Positions 6,115-13,709 of a stretch of DNA of 28,507 nt are shown here, one piece after another. The notes beneath the pieces were generated by a model. The model saw nothing but the letters and a program-made list of their open reading frames with translations. It was not told the DNA's origin and ran no database searches. This DNA comes from a virus. Position 1 is the stretch's first letter. The number at the start of each line of letters is the position of its first letter. The DNA lies in the IMG/VR virus record IMGVR_UViG_3300045135_000496, positions 1 through 28,507 of that record; one strand, given 5' to 3'. Both the position numbers and the translations under genes were made by a program.

Positions 6115-6866
6115 GCAGATTAGTTATATGGTTTAGCTGTGGCGCAGCTTCTGCAGTAGCTTGTAAGATTGCAATCAGTGACGAAGAACTTACAAGTCAA
6201 TTTGATGAGGTTGTTATAGCCTACTGCAAGGTCAAAGAAGAGCATCCAGACAATGAGCGTTTTATGCGTGAGTGCGAACAGTGGTTTGGTCAGCCTGTTA
6301 AGGTGCTGATGCACGAAGGGTACGATGGATCAATCTATAACGTATTCGAAAAGAACTATATGAGAACACCAGCAGGCTCGCCATGTACTAGAGCCCTTAA
6401 AAAGCAAGTACGTGGGCAGTTCCAAGAAGACGACGACGTTCAGGTGTTTGGCTTCACAGTCGAAGAGGCTAAACGTGCTAAAGACTTTGAGCGTAATAAC
6501 CCCAACATAGACTGTGAGTGGATTCTGATTGATAAGGGTATCACTAAAGAGAACTGTTTAGCTATGGTGGACCGTGCAGGGATTGAGTTGCCTGTCATGT
6601 ACAAACTAGGATATGAACATAATAACTGTGTTGGATGCGTTAAAGGCGGTATGGGATACTGGAATAAGATACGCAAAGACTTCCCCGAAGAGTTTAAGCG
6701 TATGGCAGACTTCGAAAAGCGTAAGGGCTATACAGTTCTAAAAGAGCCTAAGACTGGAGAGCCTTTGTATCTACATGATTTAGACCCAAATAGAGGCAGG
6801 TTCGCAGATGAGCCTAAGATTGAATGCGGAATACAATGCGAGCTTGCAGAGGAGCGTTATAAATGA
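6111..6866 (+). CDS. PAPS reductase-like / PP-loop ATP pyrophosphatase family enzyme
   Basis: The 251-aa protein begins with a beta strand and loop VIWFSCGAASAV (S9-S14), the place of the SGGxDS PP-loop that binds ATP or adenylyl groups in the PAPS reductase / adenine nucleotide alpha-hydrolase superfamily. Further Cys are C92 (SPCTRALK), C163 and C166 (NNCVGCVKGGMGYW) and C239 and C243 (ECGIQCEL). The last four could hold a metal or Fe-S cluster. Phage proteins of this kind are often annotated as phosphoadenosine phosphosulfate reductase, but the substrate is generally unproven. Sulfur transfer to nucleic acid, a DndC-like role or true sulfate reduction are open. The glycine pair of the classical loop is replaced by Cys-Gly-Ala. 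It overlaps both neighbours by ATGA. Confidence 0.8.
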   Translation: MSRLVIWFSCGAASAVACKIAISDEELTSQFDEVVIAYCKVKEEHPDNERFMRECEQWFGQPVKVLMHEGYDGSIYNVFEKNYMRTPAGSPCTRALKKQVRGQFQEDDDVQVFGFTVEEAKRAKDFERNNPNIDCEWILIDKGITKENCLAMVDRAGIELPVMYKLGYEHNNCVGCVKGGMGYWNKIRKDFPEEFKRMADFEKRKGYTVLKEPKTGEPLYLHDLDPNRGRFADEPKIECGIQCELAEERYK

Positions 6867-7066
6867 AGTACCACAGAGAACACGTAGACACGTTAACGGT
6901 TGGAGCTGCAAAGGCCATTTTAGACGAACTAGACATTGACAGGCTACCAAGACATAGAGACACTATAGAGCTTCACACAGAGGCAACAGGGCGTTATATC
7001 ATGGTACTTGCAAAAGATGACAACTATGATATACTATACGAGCATTTTAACTTTGGAGGGCGTTAA
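6863..7066 (+). CDS. small hypothetical protein
   Basis: The 67-aa protein begins MKYHREHVDTLTVGAAKAIL and ends with a run of alternating hydrophobic and polar residues (YIMVLAKDDNYDILYEHF). The pattern suggests a small alpha-beta fold. It overlaps the PAPS-reductase-like gene by ATGA and lies one base ahead of the next start, in a tight operon. No family recognised. Confidence 0.75.
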   Translation: MKYHREHVDTLTVGAAKAILDELDIDRLPRHRDTIELHTEATGRYIMVLAKDDNYDILYEHFNFGGR

Positions 7067-7067
7067 C

Positions 7068-7220
7068 ATGAAACAATACCGTGTAACAGTGTGGTCTAAC
7101 AGTGCCATATATAAGAAATATTGCTATGTAGTAGGCTTATCAGACCTAGATAGTTATAAGAAACAACTTAAACTACAATACGATCGATTCACTATTGAGG
7201 ACACAGGGCGAACACTATGA
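7068..7220 (+). CDS. 50-aa hypothetical protein
   Basis: The ATG at 7068 is chosen because GGAGG lies 8 bases upstream, inside the end of the previous gene; an upstream in-frame ATG at 7008 has no ribosome site and would overlap deeply. The product, MKQYRVTVWSNSAIYKKYCY and onward, is beta-rich with a basic middle. It overlaps the next gene by ATGA. Function unknown. Confidence 0.75.
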   Translation: MKQYRVTVWSNSAIYKKYCYVVGLSDLDSYKKQLKLQYDRFTIEDTGRTL

Positions 7221-7426
7221 GATGTATAGCTTGCAACGTAGAACTTAACGACTTCGAAAGCACTAGAAAGGACTCTAACGGTAACTTTTTAGACCTCTGT
7301 AACTACTGCTTCAAAGCTACAGAGTACGAGTTTGACACTAACGACCGCTTAGATCTCTTGGACGAAGCTGACATAATGTATGAGAATAATTCAAGTGATC
7401 CATACAACGATGAACTTAAATACTAA
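7217..7426 (+). CDS. small zinc-ribbon protein
   Basis: Two Cys pairs, CIAC (C3, C6) and CNYC (C28, C31), are spaced as in zinc ribbons. The N-terminal 31 residues would form the metal-binding unit and the remaining 38 form an acidic tail (DRLDLLDEADIMYENN). Nucleic-acid or host-protein binding is likely for such a protein, with no enzyme motif visible. It is the last gene before the 7434 promoter, so it probably ends the first early transcription unit. Confidence 0.8.
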   Translation: MRCIACNVELNDFESTRKDSNGNFLDLCNYCFKATEYEFDTNDRLDLLDEADIMYENNSSDPYNDELKY

Positions 7427-7433
7427 AAAGTGC

Positions 7434-7461
7434 TTGACTTTTAATCGTTAGGCGATATAAT
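7434..7461 (+). promoter_or_regulatory. sigma-70-like promoter for the replication genes
   Basis: TTGACT (7434-7439) and TATAAT (7456-7461) are 16 bases apart. Transcription would begin near 7468, giving a leader of about 105 bases that contains the long inverted repeat at 7485-7546 before the acidic-protein and primase-helicase genes. Confidence 0.8.
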
Positions 7462-7484
7462 AACTATATAGATCTATATAGCTT

Positions 7485-7546
7485 CTTTAGAGCTCTTTAG
7501 ATTTATACTTAGATATTATTAATATTAACTCTAAAGAGCTCTGAAG
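7485..7546 (+). repeat. long inverted repeat (hairpin leader) between promoter and gene
   Basis: CTTTAGAGCTCTTTAG (7485-7500) pairs with CTAAAGAGCTCTGAAG (7531-7546): 16 bp with one wobble pair, extended by one A-T pair, around an AT-rich loop of about 28-30 bases. Each arm is itself nearly palindromic around GAGCTC, so it could also be a double operator for a dimeric DNA-binding protein. No U tract follows directly, so simple termination is not suggested. RNase processing, mRNA stabilisation or repression of the 7434 promoter are candidates. Confidence 0.7.
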
Positions 7547-7574
7547 AGCTTTACAGACTACATAGGTGACTAAA

Positions 7575-7859
7575 ATGATTGGTGAAGTATTCACGGTAGA
7601 ACTGGATTACTCTGATGACACTGTTTATGACGTAGATGTTAAGATCACATGGTTCGAAGACCAAGAGGCTGATTACTCGACATGGGACTCAGATTCTGAT
7701 TACTATGGATTTACTGACGTGGAGTATGATATACTTAAATGTGTAGAGTTTGATTCTGAAGGCCTTGTTGGAGAGTGTGAGCTTCCAAGGGACTTAGAAG
7801 ACGACTTATATGACGCAGTGTTAGAAACTATAGAGGAATTAGAAGATGGCGTTTATTAA
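7575..7859 (+). CDS. highly acidic small protein
   Basis: The ATG at 7575 has AGGTG upstream at a suitable distance; a GTG at 7566 in the same frame has no ribosome site. The 94-aa product begins MIGEVFTVELDYSDDTVYDV. About a third of its residues are D or E, with regularly placed Tyr and Trp and almost no basic residues. Such composition is seen in DNA-mimic proteins (T7 Ocr is the classic example), but also in uncharacterised phage proteins without that role. It is the first gene after a strong promoter and overlaps the primase-helicase gene by 14 bases. Confidence 0.8.
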   Translation: MIGEVFTVELDYSDDTVYDVDVKITWFEDQEADYSTWDSDSDYYGFTDVEYDILKCVEFDSEGLVGECELPRDLEDDLYDAVLETIEELEDGVY

Positions 7860-9480
7860 ACAGCATCTACCATGCCCAAAATGCACAAGCTCCAATGCCT
7901 ACAGCATAGGCGAGAATGGTTGGGGTAAATGCTTTGCATGTGATGCGAATGTGCCTAATGCACTAGAAGGCCTCACAGAGGCTTCTGAGGAGGATTACGT
8001 AGTGACCAGTAGGGTTGTGCCACCTGCTAACAGAAAAGCTCTCACAGAGCCTTACAGAGCCTCTGGCGATGATATAAAGTTCAAAGCCTTGGTAGATCGT
8101 AAGGTTGACGTGAATACTGCCCAGAAATACGGTGTAGGCTTTAGAGGCAATGACTTAGTGTTTCCTTATGGCTCTTCAGCCGCTAAGGTACGCTTGAACG
8201 GTGAGAAGAAGTTCACCATCAAAGGCGACTGGTCAGCTTACAAGGGCTTGTTTGGACAAGAGAGGTTCAGCGCAGGCGGTAAGATGTTAATCATCACTGA
8301 GGGCGAAATAGACGCTATGTCAGCCTTTCAGATGATGGATGCTAAGTATCCCGTTGTTAGTGTTCGAAATGGAGCACAGAGTGCTATCAGAGACTGTAAA
8401 GAGAACTATGAGTTTATTGATAGCTTTGACAGTGTTTATATCTGCTTTGATTCTGATGACGCAGGCTTAGAAGCAACCCAGAAGGTAGCTGAATTATTTT
8501 CACGTAAAGCGAAGATTGTTAAGTTACCTAACGGAGTCAAAGACGCTAACGACATGTTAGTCGAGGGACGTAAGACAGAGTTCTCCGTAGCTCTATGGCG
8601 GGCAGAGCAGTACACACCCGAAGGCATCATTGCAGGTGATACACTGTTCGAAGAGGTTATGAAGCCTATACAGGGCGCAGATGTTAACTATCCCTTTGAA
8701 GGGCTTAACAAACTAACCTATGGCATCCGCAAAGGCGAACTAGTAACACTGACAGCAGGCTCTGGACTTGGTAAGTCTCAGTTTCTACGTGAGATAGTTT
8801 ACAACATTCTTCAGACTACAGATGACGAGAAAGTAGGCTTAATGTTCATGGAGGAGTCAGTTCGCAAGACTGCACTGTCTATAATGTCTCTAGCGGCTAA
8901 CAAGCCTCTGCACTTACCAGACAGCCAAGCCAGTGACGAAGAGAAGTCTGTTGCGTACAATGCAACACTAGGCACTGGACGAGTTTACTTGTTCGACCAC
9001 TTTGGCTCTAGTGACGTTGACAGCATTGTTGATCGTGTTCGATACATGGCTAAGGCGCTAGATTGCCACTATGTATTCCTAGACCACATCTCGATTGTTG
9101 TTAGTTCTCAGTCAAACGGTGATGAGCGCAAGGCAATTGACGAGATTATGACGAAGCTCAGAACCTTAGTAGCTGAGACGGGCATTTGTTTGATCTGTGT
9201 TAGCCACCTAAAGCGCCCTGAGAACAAAGGACACGAAGAAGGTGCAGCAACCAGTCTAGCTCAGTTGCGTGGCTCAGGCTCTATTGCACAGCTTAGTGAC
9301 ATGGTTATTGGCTTGGAACGTAACGGACAAGCTGATGACGTACTTGAGCGCAACACAACCAAGGTCAGAGTTCTGAAGAACCGCTTCAGCGGCACGACAG
9401 GGCCAGCGTGTAAGTTGCTATATAGCTTGGACACTGGTAGAATGACCGAACGACACGAGGATGAGGAGGAAGCCTTATGA
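7846..9480 (+). CDS. T7 gp4-like primase-helicase
   Basis: The 544-aa protein carries every part of a bifunctional replicative primase-helicase. A zinc finger (C10, C13, C29, C32) reads primase sites. TOPRIM residues are E152 and E154 in TEGEID and D202 and D204 in FDSDDAG. The RecA-like helicase has a Walker A loop AGSGLGKS (304-311), a catalytic Glu in FMEE (335-337), Walker B FLDH (D413), a CVSHLKRP sensor (H454) and a probable arginine finger in NRFSG (R513). The C-terminus ends in an acidic stretch (EDEEEAL), like the T7 gp4 tail that contacts DNA polymerase. It forms a ring on the lagging strand, unwinds DNA and makes RNA primers. AGAGGA lies 8 bases before the ATG. Confidence 0.95.
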   Translation: MAFIKQHLPCPKCTSSNAYSIGENGWGKCFACDANVPNALEGLTEASEEDYVVTSRVVPPANRKALTEPYRASGDDIKFKALVDRKVDVNTAQKYGVGFRGNDLVFPYGSSAAKVRLNGEKKFTIKGDWSAYKGLFGQERFSAGGKMLIITEGEIDAMSAFQMMDAKYPVVSVRNGAQSAIRDCKENYEFIDSFDSVYICFDSDDAGLEATQKVAELFSRKAKIVKLPNGVKDANDMLVEGRKTEFSVALWRAEQYTPEGIIAGDTLFEEVMKPIQGADVNYPFEGLNKLTYGIRKGELVTLTAGSGLGKSQFLREIVYNILQTTDDEKVGLMFMEESVRKTALSIMSLAANKPLHLPDSQASDEEKSVAYNATLGTGRVYLFDHFGSSDVDSIVDRVRYMAKALDCHYVFLDHISIVVSSQSNGDERKAIDEIMTKLRTLVAETGICLICVSHLKRPENKGHEEGAATSLAQLRGSGSIAQLSDMVIGLERNGQADDVLERNTTKVRVLKNRFSGTTGPACKLLYSLDTGRMTERHEDEEEAL

Positions 9481-9887
9481 GTCATGCAAACTGGTGCTGG
9501 TGTAACTACTTCAAGATTAAGAAGTATTTAGATTATGATTTTACTGTTGATATGAGACATCAAGGCTTAAAGATAGGCAGTCGCATAATGATTGCCAAGC
9601 GCACAACAAGGTTTAAGATTCTAGGATCACCTTTTTGGGCTCACTATACTCCAAAGACCTTAGCAGAGGCGTTAAACGAGCACCGTATATTAGATTACTA
9701 CATGCAACAGCTTGCTTCTCCTAAGTCAGCTAACAACCCTATAAAGAAGGGGCAGACGTTAGAGGAGTGGCGAGCAGAGCAGGGATCTAAAACAGATTAC
9801 TTTAAACACTTTAGAGATCTTCTTAAGGAGCACAAGAAGACAAAGAATATTAAAAAGGCAATAGAAGATTTAGAGGATTCACTATGA
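9477..9887 (+). CDS. hypothetical protein
   Basis: The 136-aa product begins MSHANWCWCNYFKIKKYLDY. The first half is basic and aromatic. The second half is helical and highly charged (EEWRAEQGSKTDYFKHFRDLL, ending KKAIEDLEDSL), compatible with a coiled coil. It overlaps primase-helicase by ATGA and the following gene by ATGA, so it belongs to the replication operon. I recognise no family; a replication accessory role is only a contextual guess. Confidence 0.8.
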   Translation: MSHANWCWCNYFKIKKYLDYDFTVDMRHQGLKIGSRIMIAKRTTRFKILGSPFWAHYTPKTLAEALNEHRILDYYMQQLASPKSANNPIKKGQTLEEWRAEQGSKTDYFKHFRDLLKEHKKTKNIKKAIEDLEDSL

Positions 9888-10456
9888 AGACTTGTAATAT
9901 GTGTCATACTGAGAAGCCCTTAACCGAGTTTAACAAGAACTCCAGCAGTCCGGACGGGCTTCAGTTAATGTGCAGGGACTGTCACAAGAAAGTTAATGAT
10001 AGATTTAACAGTAAAAACAATCCAGAACGTATGTGGGTCAATGGTAAATACATATCTAAAAAGCATCCACTGTTTAAGGCAGGGCGCTACAAGACACTAA
10101 CAGATGCTTGGTCGCATATAGAGATTGATACACGCACAACAGAGGGCTCTGTATACATCATACATAATAAGTCTTGGCCTAACTGGTACAAAGTAGGCAA
10201 AGCAGCCTCGGCAGAGGATCGATTGAATGGCTATCAGACTAGTTCACCCTTCCGAGACTATGAACTGCTGTATGCTGTAGAGTTCGACAACCGACATCGT
10301 GCAGAGTCAGACGTTCACAAACTACTGCGCAACGTACTCTCTGAAGATAACTGCAAAGGCGAGTGGTTCAAAGCAGACTTAGATGTCATCAAAGAGATGA
10401 TAGATGTGACAAAAAGTGTTGAAGCACAGCTTGACATGTTCGATGAAACAGGTTAA
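9884..10456 (+). CDS. zinc-ribbon plus GIY-YIG-type (T5orf172-like) nuclease
   Basis: An N-terminal zinc ribbon (C4, C7, C30, C33 with the KPLTEF-type spacing found in phage HNH and GIY-YIG proteins) precedes a GIY-YIG-superfamily domain of the T5orf172/MUG113 type. Key positions are Y91 in SVYIIHN, Y102-K103-V104-G105-K106, R113, E141 in RHRAESDVHKLL and the closing GEWFK (159-163). This family contains DNA-cleaving and probable homing-like enzymes. It sits between primase-helicase and DNA polymerase, a common spot for selfish nucleases, but the ATGA overlap with its neighbour suggests it is well integrated. The DNA target and biological role are unknown. Confidence 0.85.
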   Translation: MKTCNMCHTEKPLTEFNKNSSSPDGLQLMCRDCHKKVNDRFNSKNNPERMWVNGKYISKKHPLFKAGRYKTLTDAWSHIEIDTRTTEGSVYIIHNKSWPNWYKVGKAASAEDRLNGYQTSSPFRDYELLYAVEFDNRHRAESDVHKLLRNVLSEDNCKGEWFKADLDVIKEMIDVTKSVEAQLDMFDETG

Positions 10457-10487
10457 ACTATTAATATAGCAAGTCAAGAGAAGACAT

Positions 10488-12116
10488 ATGATATACCTAG
10501 ACATTGAAACAAACATGAAGCATAACGAAATATGGCTCTGTGTTACTAAGAAGGACAACGAAGTCCTTCACTGGAGGTCTCCGACAGGGCTACAGAAGTA
10601 CATAGGTAACGAACAAGTCTGCGCACATAACGGCATAGGCTTCGATTACCCAATACTGCGCCAAGTTTGGAATGTACAGATCCGCAAAAGCCAAGCAGTT
10701 GATACACTCATCATGTCTCGATTGCACAACCCAGTCATTGAAGGCGGTCACAGCCTCAAAGCATGGGGGAAGCGTTTAGGGTTTGAGAAGATGGACTTTG
10801 ACATTACAGACTTTGACGCTGGTTGGACTCAAGAGATGGCTGACTATTGTGAGAGAGACGTTGAAGTACTATCTAGGCTTCACAAACACCTAGAGAGTGA
10901 GTTCAGCGCATGGCTAGACAACGGTCGCAAACCTTTGGAGATGGAACATGAAGTTGCAATCATACTTAGCAGGATGGAGCGAACGGGCTTCAGTATTGAC
11001 AAAGCTAAAGCGGAACAAATGGAAGACAATCTTATTTCTGAGATGGATTCAATTACGCATCAGCTTCAAGAAGTGTTCCCTCCGATTATTGAAGAGCGTT
11101 GGTCTGAAAAGACTGGCAAGCGTCTTAAGGACAAGGTGGTCATCTTCAACCCAGCGTCACGGAAGCAAATAGCTGAGAGGCTTGAGGCACTTGGAGTTGA
11201 CTTTGACAAGCACACTGAGAAGGGCAACGTAATCATTGATGATGTAGTGCTCAACTCTATAGACCTACCAGAGGCTAAACTACTAGCTAGGTACTTCTGG
11301 TTACAAAAGAGACACGGCTTGGTAACGAGCTGGCTTAAAGCAACTAAAGAAGATGGACGTGTTCACGGGCGTATTAACAGTCTAGGAGCTGTAACTAACC
11401 GATGCACACATAGTAGTCCTAACATGGGACAGATTCCATCAGATCATGATTGTAGGGAGTTATGGAATGTGGGAAGCAATCGAAGTCTTGTTGGAAGTGA
11501 TCTATCTGGTATCGAGCTTCGCTGCCTAGCTCACTACATGCGAGACGATAACTACACTAAAGAGCTTTTAGAAGGAGACATTCACACAGCAAACCAAGAA
11601 GCAGCAGGCTTACCAACACGTTCGGACGCTAAGACATTCATCTATGCGTTCCTGTACGGGGCTGGTGAGGCTAAACTAGGCTCTATCGTAGGAGGCAGTT
11701 CTAAAGAAGGCGCAATACTTAAGCAACGCTTCTTCCGTAAGATACCTTCTATGAAACGATTTATAGATAAGGTCAAGAAACTATCTGCAAAGGGCTATGT
11801 ACCTGCACTAGATGGTAGACGCATACAGGTTAAGTCAGAGCACAGTAGCCCGAACATGCTTCTACAGTCAGCAGGTGCAATAGTTGCCAAGCAGTGGCTT
11901 ATAGAGTCCCAACGTCAAGTTGTAAAGCAAGGCTTAGATGCAAAACTAGTTGCCTTCGTACACGATGAGACACAATGGGACTGTGCAACAAAAGATGCAG
12001 AGAAGCTGGCACAGTTGCTAGTAGATGCTGCAGAGACCGCAGGCAAGCAGTTAGGATTTAGACTTCCTGTAGCTGCAGAGTCTGCAATAGGTAAAACTTG
12101 GGCAGATACGCACTAA
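10488..12116 (+). CDS. family A DNA polymerase with 3'-5' exonuclease (T7 gp5-like)
   Basis: The 542-aa replicative polymerase has D5 and E7 (LDIET, Exo I), D54 (NGIGFDYP, Exo II) and D124 (Exo III) in the N-terminal proofreading domain. In the polymerase domain D338 is in motif A (SDLSGIELR), R378, K382 and Y386 are in motif B (RSDAKTFIYAFLYG), and H492-D493 are in motif C (VHDE). Position 386 matches E. coli Pol I residue 762 and is Tyr as in T7 Pol. At 542 residues it is shorter than T7 gp5 (704), perhaps without the thioredoxin-binding loop. A weak ribosome site (AGAGAAG) precedes the ATG. It would copy the genome with the helicase and SSB. Confidence 0.96.
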   Translation: MIYLDIETNMKHNEIWLCVTKKDNEVLHWRSPTGLQKYIGNEQVCAHNGIGFDYPILRQVWNVQIRKSQAVDTLIMSRLHNPVIEGGHSLKAWGKRLGFEKMDFDITDFDAGWTQEMADYCERDVEVLSRLHKHLESEFSAWLDNGRKPLEMEHEVAIILSRMERTGFSIDKAKAEQMEDNLISEMDSITHQLQEVFPPIIEERWSEKTGKRLKDKVVIFNPASRKQIAERLEALGVDFDKHTEKGNVIIDDVVLNSIDLPEAKLLARYFWLQKRHGLVTSWLKATKEDGRVHGRINSLGAVTNRCTHSSPNMGQIPSDHDCRELWNVGSNRSLVGSDLSGIELRCLAHYMRDDNYTKELLEGDIHTANQEAAGLPTRSDAKTFIYAFLYGAGEAKLGSIVGGSSKEGAILKQRFFRKIPSMKRFIDKVKKLSAKGYVPALDGRRIQVKSEHSSPNMLLQSAGAIVAKQWLIESQRQVVKQGLDAKLVAFVHDETQWDCATKDAEKLAQLLVDAAETAGKQLGFRLPVAAESAIGKTWADTH

Positions 12117-12130
12117 ATTAAATTAATGTG

Positions 12131-12158
12131 TTGACACCCTCTCAAAATATGGTATAAT
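12131..12158 (+). promoter_or_regulatory. sigma-70 consensus promoter for the SSB and nucleotide-metabolism genes
   Basis: TTGACA (12131-12136) and TATAAT (12153-12158) match consensus with a 16-base spacer. The AT-rich block TAAATTAATG directly upstream resembles that of the 5052 promoter. It drives SSB, a protein needed in large amounts, and probably the genes to its right. Confidence 0.88.
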
Positions 12159-12204
12159 ATTTATATACCCTGAAGAAAACGTCACCAATATGGAGAATGA
12201 CATT

Positions 12205-12609
12205 ATGACTACACCAATCAAAATCAAAGCAGACATCATGTGGGCTTACCTAGACCAGCGCAATGAGATGTCTGGTAAGTTCCAAGTTGACCTATGTAAT
12301 CTAAGCCCTGCAGCAGCTCAGGCACTGACTGACATGGGCATTGATGTGAAGACCAAAGACGACAAAGGCGCTTACATTACTTGTAAATCTAACAACGTAA
12401 TTCGTGCATTTGACTCTAACGGTAATCCAATGGAAGGCATCTCTGTCGGCAACGGCTCTAAAGCCATCGCAGTCATTGCACCTTACACTTGGACCTTCAA
12501 GAACAAGGAAGGTGTATCACCATCACTTAAGAAGATGGTTGTCACAGACCTAGTGAGCTATGAAGATGGCGATGTAGTGTCTGTAGATGACGATGACGAC
12601 ATCCTGTAA
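12205..12609 (+). CDS. single-stranded DNA-binding protein (T7 gp2.5-like)
   Basis: I start at the ATG at 12205, which has GGAG 9 bases upstream, rather than the ATG at 12190, which has none. The 134-aa protein is beta-rich, as in OB folds, and ends with the acidic, hydrophobic-tipped tail VDDDDDIL. That tail is the hallmark of phage and bacterial SSBs and contacts polymerase and helicase. It coats exposed single strands during replication and recombination. It has its own consensus promoter, and its stop lies three bases before the exonuclease gene. Confidence 0.88.
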   Translation: MTTPIKIKADIMWAYLDQRNEMSGKFQVDLCNLSPAAAQALTDMGIDVKTKDDKGAYITCKSNNVIRAFDSNGNPMEGISVGNGSKAIAVIAPYTWTFKNKEGVSPSLKKMVVTDLVSYEDGDVVSVDDDDDIL

Positions 12610-12612
12610 CCT

Positions 12613-13302
12613 ATGAAGGCATTGGTAGATGCCGACATTCTAACCTACCAGATAGGCTATGGCAGCGAGGACGATGAAGAATCTCATGCCATAGTCACTC
12701 TAGACGGCTTTATATACGATCTCATGTTGTTTGATCTCCCTGATGTGTTTGAATGGGAATTCTACCTAACGGGCAAAGACAAGCGACAACCTAACTACCG
12801 TAACAAAATAGCTGTAACACAGCCCTACAAAGGCAACCGCAAGAACAACAAACCTCCACAACATATGAAGGCTTTACGTTCACGCTTGGTTGACTTCTGG
12901 CAGGCTGAAGTAGCTTACGGTGAAGAGGCTGACGATCTTATAAGTAAGCGTATGACTGAGCTAGGTGACGAATGTATCTGCGTTAGTATTGACAAGGATC
13001 TTGATACTGTGCAGGGGTGGCATTATAACTTTAGGAAGGAGCATAGATACTACGTAGATGCTGATGAAGCTATGTATAACTTCTACATACAGTTACTCAT
13101 GGGAGACCGTGTTGATAACATCCAAGGTGTCTTTGGTGTAGGCGCTAAGAAGGCTGAGAAGCTCTTAGCTGGCGCTACTACTGCTAAAGAGATGTGGGAT
13201 ATATGCGTAGAAGCACATGGCAGTGTCGAACGAGCCATTGAAGATGGTCAGTTACTACATATGCGTAGATACAAGGACGAGCTATGGCAACCGCCAAAAT
13301 GA
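12613..13302 (+). CDS. 5'-3' exonuclease of the FEN family (T7 gp6-like)
   Basis: The 229-aa protein has the metal-binding acids of flap/5' nucleases: D6 and D8 (LVDADIL), E104-E105 and D107-D108 (GEEADD), D127 and D129 (SIDKDLD), and D165 and D168 (GDRVDN). A helix-hairpin-helix-type segment follows (GVFGVGAKKAEKLL, about 172-185). It removes RNA primers and degrades host DNA in T7-like phages. The ribosome site is weak, so it is probably translated by coupling with SSB. It overlaps endonuclease I by 19 bases, the two enzymes of host DNA breakdown. Confidence 0.93.
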   Translation: MKALVDADILTYQIGYGSEDDEESHAIVTLDGFIYDLMLFDLPDVFEWEFYLTGKDKRQPNYRNKIAVTQPYKGNRKNNKPPQHMKALRSRLVDFWQAEVAYGEEADDLISKRMTELGDECICVSIDKDLDTVQGWHYNFRKEHRYYVDADEAMYNFYIQLLMGDRVDNIQGVFGVGAKKAEKLLAGATTAKEMWDICVEAHGSVERAIEDGQLLHMRRYKDELWQPPK

Positions 13303-13709
13303 GACGTAGAACTAAACCGCCAAAGGGTTACGACTCTTGGTTTGAGTACGACCTGCACAGGAACTATCTCATGGGGTGTAAATTCCACCCAGACAAGATA
13401 GAATACGTGCAGGTTAAAATGTACGAACCAGACTTCGTGTACATAAACCCTAAAGGCTTTAAGATCTACATAGAAACGAAGGGGCGCTTCAGAGACTCAG
13501 CAGAGGCTAGGAAGTACAAGGACATACGAAACGGACTAAGCAAAGACGAAGAGTTAGTGTTCGTATTCCAAAACCCTAAAACACCTATGCCACATGCCAA
13601 GAAGCGCAGAGATGGTACAAAACTAACACACGGTGGTTGGGCTGAGAAGGAAGGCTTTAGATACTTCGATCAGTACTCACTACCACCAGAATGGAGCAAA
13701 GCTAAATGA
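13284..13709 (+). CDS. endonuclease I / Holliday junction resolvase (T7 gp3-like)
   Basis: The 141-aa length matches T7 gp3 (149). The PD-(D/E)xK active site is complete: E21 (WFEYDL), D50 (EPDFVY), E64 and K66 (IETKG). The N-terminus is basic (MRRRTKPPKG). The enzyme resolves branched replication intermediates and cuts host DNA so that its nucleotides can be reused. It overlaps the exonuclease gene upstream and the next gene by ATGA, so all three are likely made together. Confidence 0.93.
   Translation: MATAKMRRRTKPPKGYDSWFEYDLHRNYLMGCKFHPDKIEYVQVKMYEPDFVYINPKGFKIYIETKGRFRDSAEARKYKDIRNGLSKDEELVFVFQNPKTPMPHAKKRRDGTKLTHGGWAEKEGFRYFDQYSLPPEWSKAK

Noticed and set aside
7008-7067. Extended start of the 50-aa gene at the ATG at 7008
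   Set aside because: It lies deep in the preceding gene with no ribosome site; the ATG at 7068 has GGAGG at 8 bases.
9884-10456. HNH endonuclease from the CxxC pairs
   Set aside because: The catalytic part matches the GIY-YIG/T5orf172 pattern, and no HNH His-Asn-His core is visible.
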